NCBI RefSeq assembly: GCF_004362395.1
Contig: NZ_SNWE01000019.1
Coordinates: 1 to 64,000 of the forward strand
Length of the DNA stretch: 64,000 nucleotides
Direction: 5' to 3'
DNA from: Salegentibacter sp. 24
GTDB lineage: Bacteria > Bacteroidota > Bacteroidia > Flavobacteriales > Flavobacteriaceae
Both the position numbers and the translations under genes were made by a program. Positions within the stretch are counted from its first letter, which is position 1; each line of letters starts with the position of its first letter. Shown here one piece after another: positions 37,114 through 45,391 of the stretch. The notes under the pieces are model-generated. The model searched no databases, had not been told where the DNA came from, and worked only from the letters and a program-made list of their open reading frames with translations.

Positions 37114-40100
37114 TTATAAACCTAAGTTAAGTGTAAAAAACAGGCTTTGCACACCCGGATATCCAAGTCCAGTAAACCCTGTGGCATTCCCACCGGCACC
37201 GGCACTAAATGATTCGGGATCAAAACCATCCCAGGGGGTATACAGGATAATGTTATTGGCTGCTACGGAAACCCTGGCTGTTTTAAGGAAGGAAAGCGAG
37301 TTCAACACCTTTTCTCCAAAGTTATAAGCAAGGGAAATATTACGCAGCTTAATGAACGAGGCATCGTGTACGAAGTTCTCACTAACAGAACGATACGTAT
37401 TTCTGTAGAAACCTGCGCCATAATCCCTGCCATCAGGACCAACTCCCTGGCCTAACCAAACCTCCTGGGTGTTAGGGGATCCATCTGCAAGCACCCCATC
37501 AAAAACTCGAGTTTCATTTCTATTCAACGTATATTCTGCAATACCAAAGGCAGAAAAGAAATTATCGTACTGGCTATACTGCTCAACCCCGGTTCTGAAA
37601 TCTATTAGGAAAGAAAAATCAAAATTCTTATAAGAGAAATCATTGGTTAAACCTCCAATCCACTTCGGAGTACTATTCCCTAGGATTAATTGTTCTCCAT
37701 TTCTAACAGGAAAACCATCCTCCCCAATAACAATAGGCAGATCCTCGTTTAAGAACAGGCTACTCTCATCTGCACCAAAACGCTCATAACTGCTCCCGAA
37801 AATATTACCGTAAGCCTCTCCCTCAATAAGTTGCATCGTAACGGTACTCCCGGCATATCCGTATTGACTTCCTACCTGGATTTGTTCAATACCCTCTCGA
37901 ATACTGACCACCTCATTTTGATTGTAGGCTGCATTTAAAGTAATGTTCCAGGTGAAATCTTCCGTCCTGACAGGATTTCCACGTATAATGAATTCTACCC
38001 CCTGGTTTTCGATTTCTCCCGCATTGGTAATAAAAGTAGAGAAGCCTGAAGATTCTGAAACGGGAACGGGAATAATTTGGTCCTTACTATTTGATTTATA
38101 CCAGGTAAAATCAATGCCGAATCGGTTTTCAAAAAATCTAAGATCGGTACCTATTTCAATAGAAGTCGTTCTTTCTGGTTTTAAGCCCAGGTCTCCAAAT
38201 TGACTAAACCTGGTAAAACCAACTTCTCCGCCAAGTGGGTAAATTGCTGGAGAGGTATAGGTTTGACCTATTCTGTAGGGGTCCGTATCTTTACCAACTT
38301 CCGCATAAGAAACTCTAAGTTTACCGTAAGTAAGTACTTCTGGCATTTCAAAAGCTTCGGTGAAAGCAAATCCTAAGTTAATCGATGGATAGAAGAAGGA
38401 ATTATTGCCTTTTGGCAAGGTGGAAGTCCAGTCATTTCTCCCGGTGATATTGAGAAATAACATATCATCGTAATCCACCATAAGATCCCCATACAATCCT
38501 ATCAACCTTTTTTTACGTTTATCCTGCGAGGTAGAGATCTGACTTGCGTAGCTAAGATCATAAAACTGAGGAATTACAAAATTTTCCCCGGTAGCCTCAA
38601 CAAGTTCATAATCTCTTTCAAAAATATCATTCCCTACACGTAAGGTCGTATTCCATTTTTCATCCCATTGTTTTTTTAGGGTAATAAAAAGGTTGGAGTT
38701 AATATCCCTGCTTTCTATTCTGGTTTCTGTTATAAAACCTTCTGAACTTAAAGGAACTTCTCCCTCTATCCCTAATGGACCCGGAGTAATTTCAGTACGG
38801 GAATCCGTATAAAAATCCGTTCCGATTAAATAATTCACATCCAGCCAATCCGATGGGCTATAGGTGAATTTCATGTTCCCTATAATTCGGTTAACCTCAT
38901 CTTCAAAGGTGCTAAAGCGGGCATCATAAATTGGATTGGTATTGGTTCCAATACTCTTCATGGTGCCGTCTTCATTGATGTAATCGTTAATATCCTGCAT
39001 AGGCGTATTATAAATCATACGTTCCATAAACCTATCGTGGGGCACACGATTTCCCCCGGATATGGTATAGTTCATGTTTCCGGCAACCCTAAATTTATCA
39101 TTAAATTTCAGGGTTCCGTTAAACCTGGCCGAGGTCCGCCCCCAGTTGCTAAATGGAATAATCCCTTCCTGGTCCAGGTTGTTAAGAGAAGCATAGAAAG
39201 TAGCCATCTCGTTCCCACCCGATATACTAAAGGAGTTATCAATTTGAACACCCGTTCTCATGGCATCTCTCCAAATGTCATTTATTTCAGCATCGGGATC
39301 GATTTCTCTAATTTCGTCTATTGAAGGACCCCAGTTTGGCCAAAAGGAATTAGGATCATAAACGCCACCGAATCCCTGTCCGTATACCTCCTGAATTTCA
39401 GGATACTGATTTACCTCTTCGAAACCAATGGTACTATTGATACTAATGCGCACATCTCCCGCCTTACCCTTTTTTGTGGTAATTATCACGGCCCCGTTGG
39501 CAGCTCGAACTCCATAAAGCGCTGTTGCTGCCGCACCTTTTAGAATGCTCATAGATTCTATATCGTTGGGGTTAATATCGGCAGCCCGGTTGGACAATCC
39601 ACGAGGGGTACCACTACTTTCTATAGTGGAATTATCCACCGGCACCCCATCTATTACAAATAAAGGCTGGTTGTCGGCATTAGGATCCAGGGAGTTTACA
39701 CCCCGAATAACAATCCTGGCACTTTGGCCCGGAGCACCTCCCGAATTTGTAATTTGAACACCTGCAGTTTGCCCCTGGAGTGCGTTTACAATATTGGGCT
39801 GATTGGTTTTGGTGATATCCTCGCCCTGGATTTCCTGCACGGCATAACCCAGTGCTTTTTTCTCCCTTTCGATACCAAGAGAAGTCACTACAACTTCATC
39901 AAGACCTTCAAGATCTTCACTCATCGTGACATTGATCACGCTGCGCCCATTTACCGGCACCTCCTGCTTTTGAAAGCCAATCGATGAAAATACCAGGACA
40001 GCATCTTCATCTACATCAATAGCGTAGTTACCCTCCATATCGGTAACAGTACCATTGTTGGTTCCTTTTACAAGCACGGTCACTCCCGGCAGGGTCATAC

Positions 40101-40206
40101 CATCGCTTGCCCCGGTAACCGTACCGGTGACTTCTCTTTGCTGCGCGAACATTCCGGTAATCTGGAAAAATGCCAGCAAGGCCATAATTGAAATTTTGTT
40201 TTTCAT
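37114..40206 (-). CDS. SusC/RagA-family TonB-dependent outer-membrane transporter
   Basis: A 1030-residue outer-membrane transporter. Residues 1-21 are the signal peptide. A carboxypeptidase-D-like regulatory domain follows (about 24-105, GVTVLVKGTNNGTVTDMEGN). The TonB-box-like DEVVVTSLG leads into the plug domain (about 115-235, with IRGVNSLDP and DGVPVDN), and the rest is a beta-barrel. Length is typical of SusC. It pairs with the SusD-like protein downstream and would be powered by the ExbB-ExbD-TonB motor at the left of the window. There is no glycoside hydrolase, sensor or anti-sigma gene beside it, so the substrate is open; peptides are a reasonable guess. Confidence 0.95.
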   Translation of the reverse strand: MKNKISIMALLAFFQITGMFAQQREVTGTVTGASDGMTLPGVTVLVKGTNNGTVTDMEGNYAIDVDEDAVLVFSSIGFQKQEVPVNGRSVINVTMSEDLEGLDEVVVTSLGIEREKKALGYAVQEIQGEDITKTNQPNIVNALQGQTAGVQITNSGGAPGQSARIVIRGVNSLDPNADNQPLFVIDGVPVDNSTIESSGTPRGLSNRAADINPNDIESMSILKGAAATALYGVRAANGAVIITTKKGKAGDVRISINSTIGFEEVNQYPEIQEVYGQGFGGVYDPNSFWPNWGPSIDEIREIDPDAEINDIWRDAMRTGVQIDNSFSISGGNEMATFYASLNNLDQEGIIPFSNWGRTSARFNGTLKFNDKFRVAGNMNYTISGGNRVPHDRFMERMIYNTPMQDINDYINEDGTMKSIGTNTNPIYDARFSTFEDEVNRIIGNMKFTYSPSDWLDVNYLIGTDFYTDSRTEITPGPLGIEGEVPLSSEGFITETRIESRDINSNLFITLKKQWDEKWNTTLRVGNDIFERDYELVEATGENFVIPQFYDLSYASQISTSQDKRKKRLIGLYGDLMVDYDDMLFLNITGRNDWTSTLPKGNNSFFYPSINLGFAFTEAFEMPEVLTYGKLRVSYAEVGKDTDPYRIGQTYTSPAIYPLGGEVGFTRFSQFGDLGLKPERTTSIEIGTDLRFFENRFGIDFTWYKSNSKDQIIPVPVSESSGFSTFITNAGEIENQGVEFIIRGNPVRTEDFTWNITLNAAYNQNEVVSIREGIEQIQVGSQYGYAGSTVTMQLIEGEAYGNIFGSSYERFGADESSLFLNEDLPIVIGEDGFPVRNGEQLILGNSTPKWIGGLTNDFSYKNFDFSFLIDFRTGVEQYSQYDNFFSAFGIAEYTLNRNETRVFDGVLADGSPNTQEVWLGQGVGPDGRDYGAGFYRNTYRSVSENFVHDASFIKLRNISLAYNFGEKVLNSLSFLKTARVSVAANNIILYTPWDGFDPESFSAGAGGNATGFTGLGYPGVQSLFFTLNLGL

Positions 40207-40239
40207 TCCTTTTGTGTTAAAGTTTTCTGAATTATAAAT

Positions 40240-40272
40240 TAAATATACCTAAAAGCACAAGACCTGAGCAAA
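40240..40272 (-). promoter_or_regulatory. Possible promoter of susC-susD
   Basis: The minus strand has TTTG (40272-40269), 21 bases and TATATTTA (40247-40240), one mismatch from the -7 consensus. The predicted start leaves a leader of about 27 bases before the susC ATG. Confidence 0.4.
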
Positions 40273-40371
40273 TTTGTTGATTTAAAAATTAAACTTTTAT
40301 TAACTTCTTAAATATTAATTTAACTTTGTGCTAATTTTTTAAAAATCCGCAAACCTGTTTAAAATTATATA

Positions 40372-41709
40372 ATGCCGAATATTTTATCTGCAATCAAAAG
40401 TTCCTTAAAAAGCATTAGCTTTTTTTTACTCATCATTTTACTTGGAGGCTGTTCCACAAGTCGAAAAATAAGTAAGCCTCTGGATGAAATTTTTAAGGAA
40501 TCGCCGGTCTTTAGGCAGGGATTTGCTGGCTTTATAGTAATTGATCCCAAGGCAAACAAAACCCTTTATAGCCATAATGCAGACAAATATTTCACCCCAG
40601 CCTCCAATACCAAGTTATTTAGCTTTTTTACAGGCTTAAAAATTTTAGGAGATTCCATTGCTGCACTTCAATACCAGCTCCAAAACGATACGCTCTATTT
40701 TCAGGCTACCGGGGACCCATCTTTTTTAAATCAAAATTTACCCGATTCAAGGGTTTTTGAATTTCTAAAAAACAAGGGGGAACAGCTCGCTTATGTGACT
40801 CCCTCCTATACCGAAAAACACCAGGGACCCGGCTGGGCATGGGACGATTATAACGCCTATTATTCAGCGGAACGCACTGCTTTTCCCATTTATGGAAATA
40901 TGGTAACTTTTGATTTTAAAGAAAATAAAGAAAGCCCTGTAGTTTCTCCTGAAATTTTTAAAGATTCCCTGGTAAATGAAAAGGACAGTTTAGGTTCATC
41001 AAGGATCAGGCGCGATATCGCTAAAAATAGCTTTAAATTCAGCAACCAGAACATGGAAGCAGATTTCCAACAGGCTGTACCCTTTAAATATTCCCCCGAG
41101 ATGCTCGTCGAACTTTTAAAGGATACCCTTGAGAGGCCAGTGCATCTTGTTAAGCATTCGGAGATCAACCTGGACCTGGATCACACCTTATATAGTATAC
41201 CAAGTGACAGCCTTTACAAGAGAATGCTCAAGGTGAGCGATAATTTTATAGCTGAACAAATTTTGCTGATGGCCGCAAATAAAATTGCGGATACCTTAAA
41301 ATCTGATATCGCCATAGATTATATGAAAGAAAATTATTTAAAAGACCTACCCGATGAACCCATGTGGTATGATGGCTCCGGATTATCGCGCTACAATCTT
41401 TTTACACCCCGAAGTATGGTTAAACTGCTGCAGAAGATCAAAGCCGATGTGCCCCGGGAAAAATTACTGGATATGCTGCCTTCCGGGGGACATTCCGGGA
41501 CTATAAAAAATTATTACAAAGCAGCTGAACCGTATGTTTTTGCCAAAACCGGGACTTTAAAAAACAATCACAGCCTGAGCGGATATTTAAAGACCAAAAG
41601 CGGAAAACTGCTTATTTTTAGTTTTATGAATAGTAATTACACCGTCCCTACCGCGGTTTTAAAGGCTGAAATGGAAAAAGTGCTCCTCCAGCTTCGTGAT
41701 AATTACTAA
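40372..41709 (+). CDS. PBP4-type D-alanyl-D-alanine carboxypeptidase (S13)
   Basis: A 445-residue serine peptidase that trims or cleaves peptidoglycan peptides (DD-carboxypeptidase/endopeptidase). A lipobox (LLGGC, Cys27) suggests anchoring by lipid. The catalytic SxxK motif is SNTK (Ser78, Lys81). The second motif SDN lies in the LKVSDNFIAEQ segment and the KTG motif in FAKTGTLKN. The inserted domain between the first two motifs is of the class C PBP4 kind but shorter. It stands 24 bases upstream of an LD-carboxypeptidase gene, so the pair may act together in wall turnover. Confidence 0.9.
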   Translation: MPNILSAIKSSLKSISFFLLIILLGGCSTSRKISKPLDEIFKESPVFRQGFAGFIVIDPKANKTLYSHNADKYFTPASNTKLFSFFTGLKILGDSIAALQYQLQNDTLYFQATGDPSFLNQNLPDSRVFEFLKNKGEQLAYVTPSYTEKHQGPGWAWDDYNAYYSAERTAFPIYGNMVTFDFKENKESPVVSPEIFKDSLVNEKDSLGSSRIRRDIAKNSFKFSNQNMEADFQQAVPFKYSPEMLVELLKDTLERPVHLVKHSEINLDLDHTLYSIPSDSLYKRMLKVSDNFIAEQILLMAANKIADTLKSDIAIDYMKENYLKDLPDEPMWYDGSGLSRYNLFTPRSMVKLLQKIKADVPREKLLDMLPSGGHSGTIKNYYKAAEPYVFAKTGTLKNNHSLSGYLKTKSGKLLIFSFMNSNYTVPTAVLKAEMEKVLLQLRDNY

Positions 41710-41733
41710 CTTTAATCTCTAAAATCACCTTAG

Positions 41734-42786
41734 ATGCAACGTAGAAAATTCATTCAGAATATAGGAATAGGAAGCTTAGCTTTTCCCCTGGCAAACTTTA
41801 CGGGAATTGATAAAATCACTCCTGGAAATAATGATGTTATTATTCCACAGGGATTAGAAAAGGGAGATACTATTGGGGTGGTTAGTCCTTCTAGCGCAAT
41901 TTTTGAAACCCAGCCTTATGAAATTGCCAGGGAAAACCTGGAAGCGATGGGTTTAAAGGTGCAATTCGGGGAATTCGTAAAAAGTAGGTACGGCCACCTG
42001 GCAGGAACCGATAAGGAGCGTGCCCAGGAACTCAACAATATGTTTGGCAATGATGAGATCCAGGGAATTATGGCCCTTCGTGGAGGGTCCGGTGCTGCGA
42101 GGATTCTTGATAAACTAGATTATAAGATCATAAAAGAAAACCCCAAGATCTTTATAGGCTATAGCGATATCACCGCACTTCATTTAGCGATTTATGAAAA
42201 AACAGGGCTGGTAACATACCACGGGCCATTGGCGGTTTCCACCTGGAATTCTTTTAGTTTTGATCATTTTAGACGTTTGTTGTTCGAAAATGAAAAAATC
42301 ACTTTTACCAATCCCAAGGATAAGGGCGATAACCTGGTGCAAATAGACAATAGGATAAGAACAATTCGTAGTGGTGAAGCTACCGGCAGGCTGGTTGGCG
42401 GAAATTTATCGGTACTAACTGGCATTATGGGCTCAGCATATTTCCCTTCAGATTGGGAAAATAACATCCTGTATCTAGAAGATGTGGGGGAACAAATCTA
42501 TGCGGTAGACCGCATGATGAGTCAGTTGCAATTAGGCGGGGTGCTGGATAAAATCAAAGGATTTGTTTTTGGGAAATGCACCAGTTGTAATCCGGGGGGT
42601 TCAGGTTACGGCTCGTTAACGATGGAAGAAGTGATTGATCATTACATAAGGCCGTTAAATATCCCTGCATTTTCCGGAGCTATGATTGGCCATATTGATG
42701 ATAATATTACCATTCCTAATGGGTTGAAAGCCAAGATAAACGCTACCAAAGGTAGTATCGAACTCCTGGAAAACCCTGTAAAATAA
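41734..42786 (+). CDS. LD-carboxypeptidase (S66 family)
   Basis: A 350-residue serine peptidase that releases the terminal D-Ala from tetrapeptide stems (LdcA-type, cell-wall recycling). The nucleophile is Ser119 in LRGGSGAARIL, with Glu249 (YLEDVGE) and His320 (GHIDD) completing the triad. The N terminus, MQRRKFIQNIGIGSLAF, has a twin-arginine-like motif followed by a hydrophobic stretch. Export to the periplasm by the Tat route is therefore possible, unlike the cytoplasmic E. coli enzyme. It follows the PBP4-type gene after 24 bases. Confidence 0.9.
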   Translation: MQRRKFIQNIGIGSLAFPLANFTGIDKITPGNNDVIIPQGLEKGDTIGVVSPSSAIFETQPYEIARENLEAMGLKVQFGEFVKSRYGHLAGTDKERAQELNNMFGNDEIQGIMALRGGSGAARILDKLDYKIIKENPKIFIGYSDITALHLAIYEKTGLVTYHGPLAVSTWNSFSFDHFRRLLFENEKITFTNPKDKGDNLVQIDNRIRTIRSGEATGRLVGGNLSVLTGIMGSAYFPSDWENNILYLEDVGEQIYAVDRMMSQLQLGGVLDKIKGFVFGKCTSCNPGGSGYGSLTMEEVIDHYIRPLNIPAFSGAMIGHIDDNITIPNGLKAKINATKGSIELLENPVK

Positions 42787-42863
42787 TTCCCCTATCAGAA
42801 AGTAAACTGGCTAAAAACCGGTAATTATTCGCAACAATTCTTATTTTTAAGGAAATTTGAAGC

Positions 42864-44390
42864 GTGGATAGAACACAAGAATTTGTAGCATACATTCGGG
42901 ACGCTTATCAGCCCAAGGGCGATTTCATTCATTTGGGAGCTGCAATGCTCCAGGGAGAAACCTTTGCGGATGCCGCTGTAAAAATTCCTTTAAAAACTAT
43001 GAACCGCCACGGCCTAATTGCAGGGGCGACGGGAACAGGAAAATCTAAAACGCTGCAAATTTTAGCTGAAAACCTTTCTCAAAAAGGCGTGCCTGTGCTA
43101 CTTATGGATGTAAAAGGAGATCTCAGTGGGATCGCAAAACCATCTTCCGGAGAAGCATTTTTACACCAGCGTCATAAAAAACTGGGTTTCCCTTTTCAAT
43201 CTTCGAATGCACCCGTTGAATTTCTTAGTATTTCAAAACAAGACGGGGTTCGGTTAAGAGCCACTGTTAGTGAATTCGGTCCCATTCTATTATCGCGAAT
43301 TTTAGAGCTCACCTCAACCCAGGAAGGAATCCTGGCCATTATTTTTAAATATTGTGACGATCATAAGTTACCACTGCTGGACCTAAGGGACCTTAAAAAG
43401 ATGCTCCAGTATGTTACCGGTGAAGGTCAAAAAACTGTAGAAAAGGAATACGGAAGAATTTCCAGCGCCTCGACCGGGGCTATTTTAAGAAAAATTGTTG
43501 CCCTCGAGCAGCAGGGGGCAGATGGTTTTTTTGGCGAACGCTCTTTTGAGGTAACCGATCTTACCCGGAAAGCCAAAAACGGCCAGGCCTATGTAAACAT
43601 TCTGCGGCTTACCGATATTCAGGATAAACCAAAGTTGTTTTCTACTTTTATGCTGAGTCTATTGGCAGAAATTTACACGACTTTCCCCGAAGAAGGTGAT
43701 CTCGACAAACCTAAACTTGTGATCTTTATTGACGAAGCACACCTTATTTTTAAGGAAGCTTCTGATGCTTTGCTTGATCAAATTGAAAGTATTGTAAAAT
43801 TAATTCGGTCTAAGGGCGTTGGCCTTTATTTTGTTACCCAAAACCCTACCGATGTTCCTCCCCAAGTACTAAGCCAACTGGGATTAAAGATTCAACACGC
43901 CTTAAGGGCATTTACTGCAAATGATCGAAAAGCGATCAAATTATCAGCCGAAAACTATCCTATTTCTAAATATTACGATACCAAAAACGAACTTACCTCG
44001 TTAGGTATCGGTGAAGCCCTGGTTTCGGCATTGGATGAAAAAGGAAGGCCTGCTGCCCTGGCCGCTACCTTGTTAAGAGCGCCTATGAGCAGGATGGATA
44101 TTTTAACCGATGCCGAGCTGGAAGAAATCATTATAAATTCTCAATTAAGGCCAAAATATAACCAGGCAATCGATCGGGAAAGCGCCTATGAACTTCTGAA
44201 TAAAAAAATAGACCAGGCACAGGCCAGGGAGGCTAAAGCAAAAGCAGAAGCAGAAGCGTTAGAAAGAAAAAAGGCAGTTTCCCATTCCGGCCGCAACCCT
44301 GGAAAAACTCAAGCTGCGATTATCAAAGTACTCACCAGCGCTACTTTTATTCGTGGGGTGATGGGAGTGCTCAATAAACTATTAAAATAA
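42864..44390 (+). CDS. HerA-like P-loop ATPase (DUF853/YjgR family)
   Basis: A 508-residue ATPase of the DUF853 (YjgR) family, related to the HerA/FtsK superfamily; its cellular role is not established. The Walker A motif GATGTGKS is at 54-61 and the Walker B motif is LVIFIDEAHLIF. The conserved segments DVKGDLSGIAKPS and TQNPTDVPPQVLSQLG (sensor-like) are present. A charged, Ala/Lys-rich coiled segment (about 440-475) links to the C terminus. The start is GTG at 42864; the next in-frame methionine would remove conserved residues. A lipoprotein and a small membrane protein follow on the same strand. Confidence 0.88.
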   Translation: MDRTQEFVAYIRDAYQPKGDFIHLGAAMLQGETFADAAVKIPLKTMNRHGLIAGATGTGKSKTLQILAENLSQKGVPVLLMDVKGDLSGIAKPSSGEAFLHQRHKKLGFPFQSSNAPVEFLSISKQDGVRLRATVSEFGPILLSRILELTSTQEGILAIIFKYCDDHKLPLLDLRDLKKMLQYVTGEGQKTVEKEYGRISSASTGAILRKIVALEQQGADGFFGERSFEVTDLTRKAKNGQAYVNILRLTDIQDKPKLFSTFMLSLLAEIYTTFPEEGDLDKPKLVIFIDEAHLIFKEASDALLDQIESIVKLIRSKGVGLYFVTQNPTDVPPQVLSQLGLKIQHALRAFTANDRKAIKLSAENYPISKYYDTKNELTSLGIGEALVSALDEKGRPAALAATLLRAPMSRMDILTDAELEEIIINSQLRPKYNQAIDRESAYELLNKKIDQAQAREAKAKAEAEALERKKAVSHSGRNPGKTQAAIIKVLTSATFIRGVMGVLNKLLK

Positions 44391-44416
44391 TAACTCATCA
44401 ATATTCAATCTAAAAA

Positions 44417-44974
44417 ATGAAAAAATCTTTGCTACTTATTCTAGGCTTAACACTGGGACTAACCTCTTGTCAGAAAGACCAGGACAATCCGTTTTTAATT
44501 ACGGCCAGCCAGGTAGGGCCTGTTAACAGGGATATAAAGATCAACCAGTTAGACTCCTTATTCGCTGAAGACTCTATCGTAAAACAAAAAAGTGGGGCAC
44601 AGGAATTTCTAGCCACAAACGAGATTAAAGTTTTTGAAAAAGGAGGAAAACACCTGATGACACTAGAACCGCTCCAGGAATTCGATTCTACCAGTACAAT
44701 TGGACATATAAGAATCATTGATCCCAGGTTTAAAACAAAAGATGGTCTAAGTACCGCAAGTACTTTTAAAGATATTGTAGAAAATTATAATATCTCAAGA
44801 ATAGAAAATACCCTAAACGCGGCCGTGGTTTTTCTTGATGAGATAAATGCTTACATCACTATTGACAAAGAAGAATTACCTGCGGATTTAAGATATGATA
44901 CGGTATCAAAAATAAGGGCCTCACAAATTCCCGATGACGCCAAGTTCAAGTATTTTATGATCTACTGGAATTAA
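44417..44974 (+). CDS. Hypothetical lipoprotein
   Basis: A 185-residue protein of no recognised family. Lipobox LTSC gives Cys18 as lipidation site. The mature part is moderately acidic, with predicted alternating helices and strands and a C-terminal IYWN. It starts 26 bases after the DUF853 ATPase gene and is probably in the same transcript. I cannot assign a function. Confidence 0.7.
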   Translation: MKKSLLLILGLTLGLTSCQKDQDNPFLITASQVGPVNRDIKINQLDSLFAEDSIVKQKSGAQEFLATNEIKVFEKGGKHLMTLEPLQEFDSTSTIGHIRIIDPRFKTKDGLSTASTFKDIVENYNISRIENTLNAAVVFLDEINAYITIDKEELPADLRYDTVSKIRASQIPDDAKFKYFMIYWN

Positions 44975-45096
44975 AAATCTTATGTTTTAGTCGATAAAAA
45001 TGCATAAAATAAATTCTACTTCTTTAATATATGTTAATCCGGCACCAGAATTGAAATCTTTGGCTACCTTTATTTTCCAAACTAAATAATTTAATT

Positions 45097-45300
45097 ATGA
45101 TTAAAATCTTAGGAATTACCCTAACCCTTGGCGGTGCCATAGCACTGGTAATTGGAATTCTGGGAATTTTTGGAAGTATCGCCCTTATGCTAAGCCCCTG
45201 GGCGCTGTCTATAATTGGTTTCATTTTTTTTATATCCGGAATATCCCTTATAAAGAGAAGAAAAGATACCGAGGATATTGTAGCAGAGAAAAAGCTTTAA
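45097..45300 (+). CDS. Small two-helix membrane protein
   Basis: A 67-residue protein with two hydrophobic helices (about 4-30 and 35-53) and a short basic-acidic tail (KRRKDTEDIVAEKKL). It is glycine-rich and has no family I recognise. It is short but has a clear membrane pattern and a strong terminator directly after it. It lies 122 bases past the lipoprotein gene and may have its own promoter. Confidence 0.6.
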   Translation: MIKILGITLTLGGAIALVIGILGIFGSIALMLSPWALSIIGFIFFISGISLIKRRKDTEDIVAEKKL

Positions 45301-45320
45301 ATACATCACTTATAATACAA

Positions 45321-45351
45321 AAAAGGTGCCCATTGCGAGGCACCTTTTTTT
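45321..45351 (+). terminator. Terminator between the small membrane protein gene and ftsZ
   Basis: A 10-bp stem AAAAGGTGCC / GGCACCTTTT with an 8-base loop and T runs on both strands. It can end both the plus-strand transcript and the minus-strand dcw transcript, whose ftsZ stop is at 45392. Confidence 0.85.
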
Positions 45352-45391
45352 ATGAACAGTAATATAAAAAAGAAAAAGAGATTGGTATTAA

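Noticed and set aside
35686-40206. Polysaccharide utilisation locus
   Set aside because: No glycoside hydrolase, lyase, sulfatase or regulator lies next to the SusC/SusD pair.
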